Assembly (NCBI RefSeq): GCF_027409185.1
Contig: NC_084463.1
Span: 49,904,907 to 49,968,906, forward strand
DNA from: Cynocephalus volans
Lineage: Eukaryota > Chordata > Mammalia > Dermoptera > Cynocephalidae
Direction of reading: 5' to 3'
Length of the DNA stretch: 64,000 nt
Shown: positions 1 to 11,295 of the stretch, in pieces
Layout of the letters: each line of letters opens with the position of its first letter
Position numbering within the stretch: the first letter of the stretch is position 1
Notes under the pieces: generated by a model
Seen by the model: only the letters and a program-made list of their open reading frames with translations
The model's database searches: none
Told to the model about the DNA's origin: nothing
Translations under genes and position numbers: made by a program

Positions 1-310
1 AAATAAGACAAGCACACAGGGAAATCTACTGCATGTCCTCACTTATACGTGGGCACTAAGAGAAAGAACAGAGTCGTGCACTGGACTAGGGGAGAGAGAG
101 AACAGACCTAGGGTTACCTGGGGTGGAAGGGGAAGCGGGGAAGGTAGGCAGGGAGAGGTTTGGTGGGGGACATGGAGAATAACTGCAACTGGTGGTAACG
201 GGCATACTGATGGTTTTGATCTGATGATCACATCTTGGGTACACATGGTGACGGTCAGCTTCATATACCATGAACATGCACAATCAAAACAAAAACACAA
301 AACAAAAATA
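1..310 (+). mobile_element. L1 (LINE-1) 3' end, truncated by the window edge
   Basis: The start carries the typical end of L1 ORF2 and the 3' UTR: a 'tcctcacttatacgtggg' block followed by purine-rich 3' UTR and an A-rich tail near 276-310. The same block recurs in better-preserved L1 copies at 29240 and 35468. Only the 3' portion is in the window. The short open frames on the opposite strand are by-products of this repeat. Confidence 0.8.
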
Positions 311-701
311 CCGACCTTTCACAAATACTTCCAAAAAATAGGAGAGAACAACGCAATTCTTTCTACTAAACAGAGATTACTATAACACAAAAACCACTCG
401 GAGGCACCACAATGAAAAATAACTACAGAATGTACTAACTGTGGACAAAGAAAACCTCACTTAATACGAGCACACTGAACTCAACAACAGAGAAAACACA
501 GCATGACCAAGTGGGACTGTACGGAGACGTAATGTCCGTATCACATCTGAGAAATTACCAACGTTCCCTTCCACATCAATCCTTCTAAAAGCCACCACCA
601 TGTGTGTTGTGGGAGCAGCCCTTAGGGCGGACATACTTACCATCCTGTCTGTGGTGCTGCACCGCAGGAGTACGTTTGGCTCCTAACCTAAATGGTTTCA
701 A
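311..701. other. Unassigned AT-balanced stretch before the GC-rich block
   Basis: I recognise no repeat family or coding frame here. The only feature is a good splice-donor match on the minus strand: the reverse complement of 635-640 reads GTAAGT after an exon-like end GACAGGATG (641 and upward). No matching acceptor with a pyrimidine tract is evident. Confidence 0.4.
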
Positions 702-2085
702 TCTTTGGCAGTAGGGCGTCATTTGCCTCTATCGCGAATCGCCCACGTCACCTGCCGGCTCTCACGACCGGGGCTATGACCCACTCGGACACGGGCAGAG
801 GCACGCAGGGCCTCAACTGCCCGCACATAGGCACCCTGCTCCCCGGCCGCCGCTCTCCGTGTCTACGCGCACAGCTGAGAGAGAAAGCCGACGGCGCCCG
901 GTACCCGCGCCCCGGCCCGCCGCTCTCTGCTGCTTGACACAGGGACAGGAGAAGCCGACGGTCCACACTGATACCGGCGCCCCGGCGCGCCGCTCTCCAC
1001 GCCTGGGACCGCCACTCTCCACACCCGAGCCCGACACTCTCCACTGCTCAGCGCGGAAATTGGAGAGAAAGCGGACGGTACCCCGATGCCGGAGCCCCGG
1101 CCCGCCACTCTCCGCCTTCCAGAACGCGGCTCTCCACACCCGAGACCGCCGCTCTCCGTGCCCTGAGACCGCCGCTCCCCACGCTCGGGCCCGACGCTCT
1201 ACGCTACTCGGCGCGGAGATTGGAGAAAAAGCCGATGGTACCCCGATACCGAGGCGCCGGCCCGCCGTTCTCAACACCACGGCCCGCCGCTCTCCGCGCC
1301 TCAGCCCGCTGCTCTCTACGCCTGGGCTGCCGCTCTCCGCAGGAATGGGAGAAGCCGATGGTATCCCGATACTGGGGCCCCAGCCTGCCGCTCTCCACGC
1401 CCCGGAACCGCCGCTCTCCACGCCCGGGCCCGACGCTCTGCGCTGCTCGGCGCGGTGATTGTAGAAAAAGCTGACGGTACCCCGATACTGGGGCCACGGC
1501 CCGCCGCTCTCCGCGCCCCAGGACAGCCGTTCTCCACGCCCGACCCACGGCTCTCCACGCCCGGGCCCGACACTCTCCGCGCCCCGGCCTGCCACTCTCC
1601 GCAGGAGAAGCCGACGGCACCCCGATACTGGGGCCCCGGCCCGCCGCTCTCCGCGCCCCAGGACAGCCGTTCTCCACGCCCGACCCACCGCTCTCCACGC
1701 CCGGGCCCGACACTCTCCGCGTCCCGGGACCGCCGCTCTCCCCGCCCCGAAACCGCCGCTCCCCGCGCCCCGAAACCGCCGCTCCCCGCGCCCCGAAACC
1801 GCCGCTCCCCGCACCCCGGCCCGCCGCTCTCCGCGCCTGACCCACCGCTCTCCACGCCCGGGCCCGACGCTCTCCGCTGCTCGGCGCGGAGATTGTAGAA
1901 AAAGCTGACGGCACCCGATACGGAGACCCGGGCCGCCGCTCTCCACACCACGGACAAGCCACTCTCCGCGCTCCAGACTGCCGCTCTCCGCGCCCCGGAC
2001 CGCCGCTCTCCGCAGGAATGGGAGAAGCCGACGATACCCCGATACTGGGGCCCGGGCCCGCCGCTCTCCACGCCCCCGCGCTCAC
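702..2085. repeat. GC-rich composite minisatellite with higher-order units
   Basis: Roughly 1.4 kb is built from diverged units of about 18-23 bp around the core CCGCTCTCCACGCCC. The cleanest run is three near-identical 23-bp units at about 1748-1816, beginning gaaaccgccgctccccgcg. A second marker, a version of gaaaaagccgacggtacccc followed by gatac, returns about nine times (near 882, 951, 1064, 1225, 1349, 1465, 1607, 1893 and 2020). This defines irregular higher-order units of about 70-285 bp. CpG density is high. Long open frames exist on both strands (for example 813-1946 minus and 859-1458 plus) but encode only Arg/Ala/Gly/Pro/Ser-rich low-complexity sequence, as expected from stop-poor GC repeats. 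Confidence 0.85.
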
Positions 2086-2104
2086 GATAAACGGGGAGAC
2101 TCAC

Positions 2105-2452
2105 CAGGCCTGTGACGTCCAAAGAGGTTGGAGAATCGCGTGGACCCAGCAAACTTCTCCAAGTCGGGGGAACCTCCTTCTCTTCGGACACATCTGCGGA
2201 GCAGCTTTTCCCGTTGCAGTCATCACTTGGCTTCTCATCTCATTGTCCTGGAACTGCGGAAGACACCTCAGCGAAAACAGCAGATCCCAGCGAAGACCAG
2301 ACGTAACAACCATTCTTGCCTCCAGCTCCGCAGTAGAGAAAATGCCGAGCGTGGGTTTGTTTGGCCCATTTATAGACTCTGTATTCAAATGAGGGCTCCT
2401 GGAATACGCGTTCTGATTGGATAGTTTTACTGCTGTTACCGACCAATCAGAA
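2105..2452 (-). promoter_or_regulatory. Candidate minus-strand promoter with first exon and splice donor
   Basis: Read on the minus strand, the order is: CCAAT box (CTGATTGG, 2450-2443), inverted CCAAT box (CCAATCAG, 2420-2413), an octamer-like ATTTGAAT (2390-2383), TATAAAT (2374-2368), about 260 bp of transcribed-looking sequence, and a strong donor CCTG|GTGAGT with the exon end at 2105. The octamer about ten bases before the TATA, with paired CCAAT boxes upstream, resembles replication-dependent histone H2B promoters, though the octamer differs by one base. No histone fold is encoded downstream. If active, the first intron would run into the GC-rich minisatellite. This is inferred from motifs alone; it could be a decayed promoter. 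Confidence 0.4.
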
Positions 2453-2664
2453 AGCAAAAGGTGAAGAGGCTCCACCAAGGGTACTTTCAGTGGGCCTTCA
2501 CCCCAAGAGCCTGTGTTTTTATGGAGGTCATTCTCATGACCCTGAAAGAAAACGTCAAGATGATTAAGCTGTTACTGCCCATCCCCACCTCCACTCAACA
2601 ACTAGCGACCTGCCATATGCTTTCTGGCTCTGTGGATTTCCTCATTCTGCAGATTTCATAAAAG
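2453..2664. other. Unassigned sequence between promoter-like block and L1
   Basis: No repeat family or coding frame is recognised. The sequence returns to average base composition. A short plus-strand open frame (2461-2661) has no recognisable similarity. Confidence 0.4.
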
Positions 2665-4770
2665 TAAGTGATCTTTGGTGTCTGGCCTCTTTCACTTTGT
2701 AAGATGTTTTTGTGTTACAGTGACCGTCAGTACTTCATTTATTTTTGTCTAAATAACATTACATATATATGGATACACATGTGTATGAGAGAACTGCAAA
2801 AAGTTCAAGGAAATATTTGTATTATCTTTTAATTCTATTTTTTCATGAACTTTTTTGAAGTACCCTCATGTGTGTGTGTGTATATATATGTACATGTACA
2901 AATATATGTATATATTTACCTGTAAGTATTTATATTTACCATCCATTTTTCAGTGTTTATCCATTTATTAGTTGATAGAAATTTAGGTTGTTTATACCAT
3001 TTGGCTATTGCAAATATTGCTGATATACCACTAATTATATATATTATAACATTATGTAGAGAGATATTTACATATCCATTTATTAATCCATGATATGCCT
3101 AAATTTACTGAAAACTATCCATAATTATCTTATTTATTCGTTTTCCAACGTTTATGCACATATCAGTTCATGAGCATTTGGGGTTTTTTTCACCATTTGG
3201 CATTTGTGAGTAGTGCTGTTGTGAACATTTTTTTACAAGTATTTGTTTCAATTTTTTCAGAGTAGAGGGATGCAATTCCTGGGTCATATGGTAATTCTAT
3301 GTTTAATTTCTTGGAGAACTGTCAAACTTTTCCACAAATGCTGAATTATTTTCCATTCCCCCAGCAATATATGAGAGTTCCAATATCTACACATCCTTTT
3401 CAACAAATTATTCCCATCTTACTGTGTGTGAAGTGGGATCCTGCTGAGTTTGATTTGTATTTTTCTGATGATTAATGATGTTGACATCTTGTCCTGTGCT
3501 TTTTAGCCACTTGTTTATCTTCTTGGGAGAAATGTCTGTTGAAGTAATTTAGCCATTTTAAGGTCGGGTTGGCCTTTTAAACTATTGAGTTGTAAGAGTC
3601 TTTAGCATATTCTGAATACTAGACTCTTATAAGACACATGATTTTCAGATATTTTCTCTTATTCTCTAAGGTTTCTTCTCGTCTTCTTGAGAATGTCTTC
3701 TGATGCACAAAAGTTTGAAAATTTGATGAGGCCCAATCTATCTATTTTTCTTTGGTTGCTTGTGCATTTGGTGTCATATCTAAAAATCCAATATGGTATC
3801 ATATCTAAGTGTCAAAACAAGGTGATGGAAATTTACCCCCTATGTTTTCATTTAAGAATTGTGCAGTTTTAGCTCTTCTATTTAGGTTTTTGTCAATTTT
3901 AAGCTACTTTTCATATTGTGTGAAATAAGGTTCAAATTCAATCTTTTCCATGTGGCTATCCAGGTGTCCGGCACCATTTGTTGAAGAATGTTTTCCCCCA
4001 TTGAATGTCTTTGGCACCCTTTTTGAAGATTAATTGGTCATGTATGCGTGAGTTTATTTTTGGAATCTCAATTGTCTTCCGTTGTTCTATATGTCTATAG
4101 TTATGCCAGTACCACCACTTTGTCTTATTATTGTAGTAAGTTTTGAAATCAGGACATGTGCATCCTTCTACATTGTACTGTTTCAACATTGTTTGGGCTA
4201 TTAAGGGTTCTTGGCAATCTCAAATGAATTCTAGATTCAGCTTGTCAATTTCTACAACTAAATCAGCGGGATCTCTAATAAAGATTGCATTAAATGGGTA
4301 GATCAATTTGCTATTTTTCCATTAATTTAGATTTTTAAAAATTTTCAACAATGCTTTACAACTGTTTCCAGAGTCTAAATTTTTCACTTTTAAAAATGTT
4401 TATCCCTACTTTATTCTTTTTAATGCAATTTTATAGGAAAATGTTTTCTTAATTTCATTTTCAGGTTGTTCATTGCTGATATACATAAATGTAGTTGACT
4501 CTTATATGTTGATCTATTATCCTAGAACTTTGATGGACTCCTTTATTAGATTTCTATTTTAGTAGCTTTTTATTGGATTTCTTGCCATTATTCATATATA
4601 GTATCATGTTATCTGTGTATAGATAGTTGTTGTTTTTTTTAATTTTGATGTCTTTTATTTTTATATATTTATTTTTGGCCTAATTACCCTGAGTAGAACC
4701 TCTAGTAGGATGTTACGTAAAAGTGGTGAGAGTAGACAGCCTTATATTTTTTCTGATCCCATGATGGATA
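2665..4770 (-). mobile_element. Old antisense L1 (ORF2 and 3' part)
   Basis: The reverse complement has L1 ORF2 text, such as the expected-position words for 'accatatgatccag..aattgcatccc' near 3290 and the ORF2 block around 3950-4280 ('accatttgttgaagaatg', 'atgccagtaccaccac'). It is heavily mutated, with no long frame, so it is an ancient copy. Short TG/TA-rich patches interrupt it near 2870-2940. The HNRNPL retrocopy begins just past its right edge and probably landed in it. Confidence 0.75.
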
Positions 4771-4776
4771 CATGGC

Positions 4777-6690
4777 GTGAAGAAAGTGGAGTTGGTCTGG
4801 TCAGACAACGCCGGTGACCAGCACGGAGGCCGTGGTGGTGGTGGTGGTGGTGGAGGAGCCACAGCAGCAGGCGGTGGCTACTGGGAGAACTACGATGATC
4901 CACACAAAACCCCTGCCTCCCCAGTTGTCCCCATCAGGGGCCTGATTGATGGTGTGGTAGAAGCTGACCTTGCGGAGGCCTTGCAGGAGTTTGGACTGAT
5001 CAGCTATGTGGTGGTAATGCCTAAAAAGAGACAAGCGCTGGTGGAGTTTGAAGATGTGTTGGGGGCTTGCAACGCAGTGAACTATGCAGCCGGCAACCAA
5101 ATCCACGTTGCTGGTCACCCAACTTTTGTCAGCTACTCTACCAGCCAGATCTCCTGCCGTGGGGACTTGGATGACTCCCAGAGTATAAGCAGTGTGCTTT
5201 TTTTTTTTTTTTTTACCATTCTGAACCCCATGTATTCCATTACCACAGAAGTTTTTTACACTATTTGTAATACTTGTGGCCCTGTCCAGAAAATTGTCAT
5301 TTTCTCAAGAATGGAGTTCAGGCCAAAGAGCCTAGAGGGCCAAAAGCCTCACGCAATGGAGATGACATCTACTCTGGCTATTGTACTCTGAAGATTGAAT
5401 ATGCAAAGCCTGCATGTTTGAATGTGTTTAAAAATGACCAGGATACTTGGGACTACACAAATCCCAACCTCAGTGGAGAAGGTGACTCTGGCAGGAACCC
5501 CAGCAAATGCCAGAGACAGCCCCCTCTCCTGGGAGATCATCCCACAGAATATGGAGGGCCCCGCAGTGGGTGCCACAGCCATCACCATGGTGAGGGCTAC
5601 AGGCCCCCCCACCTCACTAGGAAGGGAAAAGGATGGGCCCACCAGTGGGAGGTCACTGTTGGAGCCCAAATCACTACAGCCCCCACTATGGGCACCCCAT
5701 CCCCTCTCTTAACACCCAAATATGACCCCCAAGCCGACACCCCTGTGCTCATGGTCTATGGCCTGGATCAATCTAAGGTGAACTGTGATTGAATCTTCAG
5801 TGTCTTCTGCTTGTATGGCAATGCGGAGAACATGAAATTCATGAGGAGCAAGCCAGGGGCCACCATGGTCGAGATGGCTGATGACTATGCTGTGGACTGG
5901 GCCATCACCCACTTCAACAACATCTTCACGTTTGGGCAGAAGCTGAATGTCTGCATTTCCAGGCAACCAGCCATCATGTCAGGTCAGTCATACAGGCTGG
6001 AAGACGAGTCCTCCAGTTACAAAGACTTCAGCGAATCAAGGAACAATCAATTCTCCACCCCACAGCAGGCAGCCAAGAACTGCATCCAGCAGCCCTGCAA
6101 TGTGCTGCACCTCTTCAATGCCCCACTGGAGGGCACTGCGGAGACCTTCTTTGAGATCTGCGATGGGCTGGGAGTGACGCAGCCATCCTCTGTCAAAGTA
6201 TTCTCAGGCAAAAGTGAATGCAGCGCCTCTGGGCTGCTGGAGTGGGAATCCAAGAGTGACGCTCTGGAGATGCTAGGCTTCCTGAACCACTACCAGGTGA
6301 AAAGCCCAGATGGGTCATACTCGTATGCTCTGAACTTGTTTCTCTACCGCTCAGCATGCCTCCTAGTTGGGTGCCTAGGAAGAGTCCCATCTGAGCAGGA
6401 AAACCTTTCTCTTCCCTTTATGCCATGGTTGTGTTTTTTTGTTTGTTTGTTTGTTTGTTTTGGCAAAAGTTCTTGTATTCCTTTTTTCTTAATGCTAGGT
6501 TACTAGAGTCTTAACCATAATGGACAACACTGGAAGTGTAGATGGGGAGGGAAAGGGGAACTGAAATCTCCCAAGATTAACCTTCACATTTTAAAAATTA
6601 TTGTACATGTGACTTTTTTCCTGTTCATACATTTGTGCTGCTTATGTACTCTTGGCACATTTCAATAAAGTTGTTTGGAAAATAAAATAA
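4777..6690 (+). pseudogene. HNRNPL: HNRNPL processed pseudogene (5'-truncated retrocopy)
   Basis: This is an intronless copy of heterogeneous nuclear ribonucleoprotein L, a nuclear RNA-binding splicing regulator. It begins in the Gly-rich N-terminal region (DNAGDQHGG) and runs through all four RRM regions: RRM1 about 4930-5150, RRM2 about 5200-5440, RRM3 about 5740-5970 and RRM4 about 6080-6330. The parent's stop position appears at 6364-6366, followed by a 3' UTR, AATAAA at 6664-6669 and an A-rich tail. It is dead: RRM2 has a frameshift near 5300 and then loses about 24 nt; a CGA-to-TGA change gives an in-frame stop at 5790-5792 (motif NCD-stop); and 2 nt are lost near 6340. A T-tract is expanded at 5199-5214. 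The parent comparison is from memory of the family. Confidence 0.93.
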
Positions 6691-7689
6691 AATAAAGGCA
6701 CATATCCTTCCTTAGAGGTGGCAATTCCAGCTCCTCAGCCCGGATAGAACAAGCCCTCCCATTATTCCCAGCCTGTGTGCCCCTCCAGTCTGCTCCTCGT
6801 CTACAAGAGTGTGCTGCACGTCAGAGGCAATTCACTCCTCATCCTAGAAAAATTGCTTGTGAAGTCTCAACCCCTCAGTGTACTAAAGTTTCACAAATAA
6901 ATTTGTTTCTCTCCCTGGAAGCATGGTCCATAATCCATTGCACATTTACTTTCTCTCTGGGCAGGACACTTGCCACAGAATGTCCTCAGATGCTAAGAGC
7001 AGGACCATCACTTACTCATCATTTATGCCCAAGTGCATGTAGCTGAGATGTAAAGAATGAAGTGAGGAAATGTAGGAGTCTAGGGACCCTGTCACATAGA
7101 ATCCATGGTATATCTAGCATTTCACAAACATAATGCAGAAGTGTTATTACTTATTTACTTATCTTCTCTAAGGAATTATTTCAGGGAACATAGATAATTT
7201 CTTTTTTTTTAAATTTTAAGATTGGAAAGTGTTAACCACTCTTCTCAGTACTTGAATATTGAATTATTTATCTTTCTGTAAATTGCATGTGTATTTTAAT
7301 TTCAAGGACTGTTAGACTGAATAGAGTGATAGAAGTGGCCTTGTAGCATCTTTCCACTTCAGACAACAGAAGATGTGCAACACAGTGCTAAATCTCTGGG
7401 AGCCACCCTGCAGACTTCACAAACGATCTCAATGGAACCTGGAAAGGCCGCTGAGCCCAAAAGGATGCACTGAATGACCACTTGCCACACTTCTCTGATG
7501 GTGACGACTCAGCCTCTGCAAATGTGTATCAGTGCCCCAGGGTGGTCCTGCTGACTGAGTCTGGGGCCACTGCAGCTCCACATTCTTCCTTTTAAACTTG
7601 CCTCGGACTAAAATGATAAATGCAACACTGGGAGATCATTTTAGTTTTTTAAAATTGAAGATTTCAAGCCTCCATTTTGAGTTCTGTGG
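6691..7689. other. Unassigned unique sequence
   Basis: About 1 kb with no repeat, coding frame or RNA gene that I can recognise. Short open frames are uninformative. Confidence 0.4.
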
Positions 7690-8325
7690 GTCTGGATCTC
7701 TAGAAATATAGTAGCTCTCATCTGTTGGGTGTCTAGTATGTGTTAGGCACATACATTGTGCCTAACTTACAATAACATACTTTATTTCTAATCATTAAAA
7801 TAGCCCTGTGGTATGGTATGAATGTTTATGTCCTCTCAAATTTCATATACTGTAATCCTAAGTCCCAATGGGAGGAGATGAGGACTTTGAGAGGTGATTA
7901 CGTCATGGGAGCAGATCCCTCATTAAGGTGATTAGTGCCCTTATAAAAAGAGGCTTGAGGGAGCTTCTTTGCCCCTTCCACCATGTGAGGACAGAGCTAG
8001 AAGGCACCATCTATGAGAAAGTGAGCCCTTACCAGACACCGAAGCTGCCTGTGTCTTGATCTTGAACTTCCCAGACTCCAGAACCATGAGAAATAAATTT
8101 CTATTATTTATAAGCTATCCGGTTTATATTTTGTTACAGATGCCCAAACAAACTGAGACATCCTGCATTGATTTTAATTCTCATTTTAATGTAAAAGCTA
8201 AAGTTCGTAAAAGTTAAGTCAATTTCCCAAGACAGACAGCCAATAAGTTCCACGGTCAATATTCAAAGACAGAACTATCTGAACCCAAATCCTGTGCATT
8301 TTTTGCTATACCATAGTGCCTCAAG
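7690..8325. repeat. MIR SINE split by an LTR
   Basis: The left part (7690-7806) matches the MIR core and tail, including 'ggtgtctagtatgtgttaggcac'. The right part (8162-8325) resumes with the MIR segment 'agttaagtcaatttcccaag' and the downstream class-typical wording. The MaLR-type LTR lies between. MIR elements are old mammal-wide tRNA-derived SINEs, so the LTR is the younger insertion. Confidence 0.6.
7807..8161 (+). mobile_element. MaLR-type solo LTR
   Basis: The sequence is characteristic of the MST/THE1/MLT1 class of ERVL-MaLR LTRs: 'tatgaatgtttatgtcc' at the start, 'agaggtgattacgtcatgg', 'gtgcccttataaaaagagg', 'ccttccaccatgtgaggac', 'cttcccagactccagaacc' and the closing 'actgagaca'. 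The promoter-type TATAAAA and the terminal AATAAA are present. There is no internal retroviral sequence on either side, so it is a solo LTR. Confidence 0.75.
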
Positions 8326-8939
8326 GCATCAAACGAGCAAAATAGGCACAGGCATTCAGAATGGACACAAAACAAGCTCTGGGATCTTTCTCCTGTCCAG
8401 GTTCTATTCTGCACCAGCTTAGGGCCCAGTAAGCATCAACCAGCAGCTGCCCTCTCCTGGGTTTGCAAGTACAACAGGGACACCCACCAGGGCCACTCCC
8501 AGAGGTATCCAAACTCTGCAAAAGGGCATTCCAGTAAAATTCCTTTGGTTTTGATCAACATCTGTTATTATTATTATCTAATGGTGTATTTTTTAAAAAA
8601 GTAATATTCAGAATAAATCATAAGTGTTAATACTACTGTTGCCTCCAGATGTTTCTGATTGGGAAATCATCTTCAGGGATTTCTGCTGTCAGGAGCCTTT
8701 TCTACACCTGTAGTTTCTTGATCGGACCTGCAAACTCAACCCTCTCCCCTCTGAAGCTCTGGGGCCATTTTTCCCTAATTTAGAAGGTGATTCAACGTTA
8801 AGTTCACCTTGATGGTTGTTCTGGTTAGCATTGTTACTGAGCCTTAGATAAAATCCCTTTGTCCCAGGTTCTTGTCATTTGGATCTATTTCCCTGAATCC
8901 CTACCTTGGAAGGACAGTAACTAGCATGAGGATCACTGT
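8326..8939. other. Unassigned unique sequence
   Basis: No repeat or coding signal recognised. The minus-strand open frame 8321-8521 shows no known motif. Confidence 0.4.
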
Positions 8940-9260
8940 CTCAGGCTCTGAGTCTGGATCCTGGTACCAGCACTTTTAGTATGACCAACCATCCTAGCTT
9001 GACTAGTACTGTCGAGTTTCAGCACCCAAAGTCCAATATCCCAGGAAATCCCTCAGTTACAAGCAAACTAAAATGGTGAGTCACCCTAAATTCACTTCCT
9101 AATTCTGCAGCCTTGAGCAAGTCATCTAACCTCTCAATGCCTCACACGTACAGTAGGCAAAATACTAATACTTACATTATTGAATCACTGTGAAGATTAA
9201 AAGAGGTGTGTGTACAGTGCTTAGCGCAGGATAAGCATGCAATACATTTTAACTAATCAT
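8940..9260 (+). repeat. MIR SINE interrupted by a small DNA transposon
   Basis: The MIR core ('ggctctgagtctggatcctgg' trimmed, then 'gccttgagcaagtcatctaacctctc') is split between about 8975 and 9091. The continuation after the insert includes the standard MIR tail 'gtgaagattaaaagagg'. Confidence 0.6.
8976..9091. mobile_element. Short hAT-like MITE
   Basis: About 115 bp is flanked by imperfect terminal inverted repeats: TTTAGTATGACCA at the left and the reverse complement TTTAGGGTGACTC at the right. The interior is partly self-complementary ('ccaaccatcctagc'). This resembles the short MER45/MER104-type DNA transposons, but I cannot separate those families by eye. Confidence 0.45.
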
Positions 9261-11155
9261 ATTAAGACTCTTAACCCATTAGTATTGCTCAGCCCATAAT
9301 TTTTCCAGAGCTTCCAGAACTGGAGGACTGTTTTGTTCTTGCCAATCCCTTCCAAGAAAGAAAAGTCCTGCCCCAGAGCCTGAGATCCAAAGTTGGGGCC
9401 CTTTCCGACCTCCGTCTACCTTTGCTTTTCTCATATTCCTTCTTCCTATGCCAACAGCCCCCCTACTTAAGAAGCCTCTGGGAACTCTTTGTTTTTAAGC
9501 ATCAGTAATGATTCTGACAGCTCACACTCCACAAAGCCTCAGTGACCATGAGAATGTCCCTCTCAAAGAGGCACAGCCAGTTATGGAGAGAGAAGATCTA
9601 AGCCTGGTGGTGCCAAAAATCTGGATGTGGCTGAAAATGTACACCTTGATTCTATTCACTGGTCTAACATGGATCTCACCTCGAGAATAATTTTGTTGAT
9701 GTGGCCAATAATCCTTCTCAATTCAACTGTATCTAATGTCCTGTGTAATTAATGATCTTTCTCCAACCACGCATTTAATGGCTGTCATGTCTGACTACAC
9801 TTTGATACATATATCTTCATCATCATTGCAAATATTGCATCTTACTACTTCATAAAAACACCATTCATAATTGGATTCTGTTTTATCTTATAAAATATAA
9901 TTATTTTTCTTTGCAACAAGAAAAAGAAAACATGGCTAGAAATGGTGCCTGCAGTATTTTCTTTTTCTGTCTTCTGTACACTTGTGTTTATGTTCAAACA
10001 CATTAAAATGCATGAATGTATCACCTCACTTAAGAAAGCTTCCCAAGCCATTCTGGCTATATATTATCCACTATTCCAGAAATCATAACCAAGAGTCTGC
10101 AACTGAAAATAATGTGCTTTATTTCTGTCTTCTGAAGAGATACTCAGGGTTTACATTTCCTTTTCATAGAATACCATCTCTCACTAAATTTTTAGACTGT
10201 GCCATTTTAAATTAAATTGATACCTTGGGACATTAGTATCTATATTTAGTCCTTTGTCTCTTCATCTAAAATGTCTTAGTAAGCAGCCCAATGACTGATT
10301 TGCACAGCAGAGCCAGTCTGGACAATTCTAAATGCAGATTTCTGTATAGCTCAAGTCCACCTTCTTCAGAAGACTCGGCTGATGTGCTCACGTCACCACA
10401 CAGTAGAGCTCATTCTCCCACTTCACTCCGATCTCTAATCTCTCTCTGAGAGAGGGCACAAGACAGCTGCCCCAAGAGCCACAGTCTCCTCTGACTCTGA
10501 GAGAGAGACTCCCTATCTACACAGTGCCTCGGCCTGCTCTCCAGCTAACTGCATAGAATCAGTCCAAAGGTGCAACTGGGGATGGAGCGTTTAGTAGTTC
10601 AGCTGGTGAGGTGTCCACATGTGGATAACTGACCCACATGCCATGATTTAACAGGAACTCTCAGGGAATTAAGGTATCACAATAAATAATCTCTCTATTA
10701 ACTTCCAATCTTCGGGTTTTATGCTAAGTTAAACTGAGTGGACCCGAATTATGTAAATCACAATATAGACATGATGAAGAATAGGTCAGTAATACTGGAA
10801 TCTGAGGCACTTCTGGAAGAGTCAATCAGGAAAATGCACAGTGGGGACAGAAATGGCAGGAGCTTGAAAGTGGGGAGAGAGAGAAGAACTTCAAGGTACT
10901 TTCCTTTGACATGTTCCAGGTTGACTGTGTCGGCATTACGTGGCCATTACAATTGCCAACGTGCTATCAGGAGCACCAGAGGCAACAGAAAGCACTCACC
11001 TAATGGAAGAATATAGTCTTATTCTGAAATCAATCAATTGGTTAATCAAATCCCCTGGTTCTATAAAGGTGTATGTATCACCATTATGCCAATGCATGTT
11101 TTCCTCGTTGCAAACATCTGTTTTTCACATACCCCTAAGAAATAAAGCTTCATGG
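9261..11155. other. Unassigned unique sequence
   Basis: 1.9 kb without a recognised repeat, gene or RNA. Small open frames at 9508-9690, 9982-10215 and 10738-11016 have no family resemblance. Confidence 0.4.
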
Positions 11156-11295
11156 GACATAAAATCCTAGACCCGTAGGATGTCAGAGCTAAGGGCATTA
11201 GGTAATTGCCTAGTCCAGCTATCTCATTTTACAGATGAGAGAACAGTCCAAATTGTGAAGCACAGGTTTCTCCAGACAGGCCTTAAATTCTCCAG
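11156..11295 (+). repeat. MIR-type SINE fragment
   Basis: Contains the MIR3-like phrase 'gtccagctatctcattttac' followed by 'agatgagagaacagtcc'. Short and diverged. Confidence 0.5.

Noticed and set aside
813-1946. 377-codon minus frame and similar frames on both strands
   Set aside because: They lie wholly in the GC-rich minisatellite and encode low-complexity Arg/Ala/Gly/Ser text with no domain. Stop codons are rare in such repeats.
2105-2478. Histone gene
   Set aside because: The promoter-like motif order resembles H2B, but no histone-fold sequence or histone 3' stem-loop was found downstream on the minus strand.
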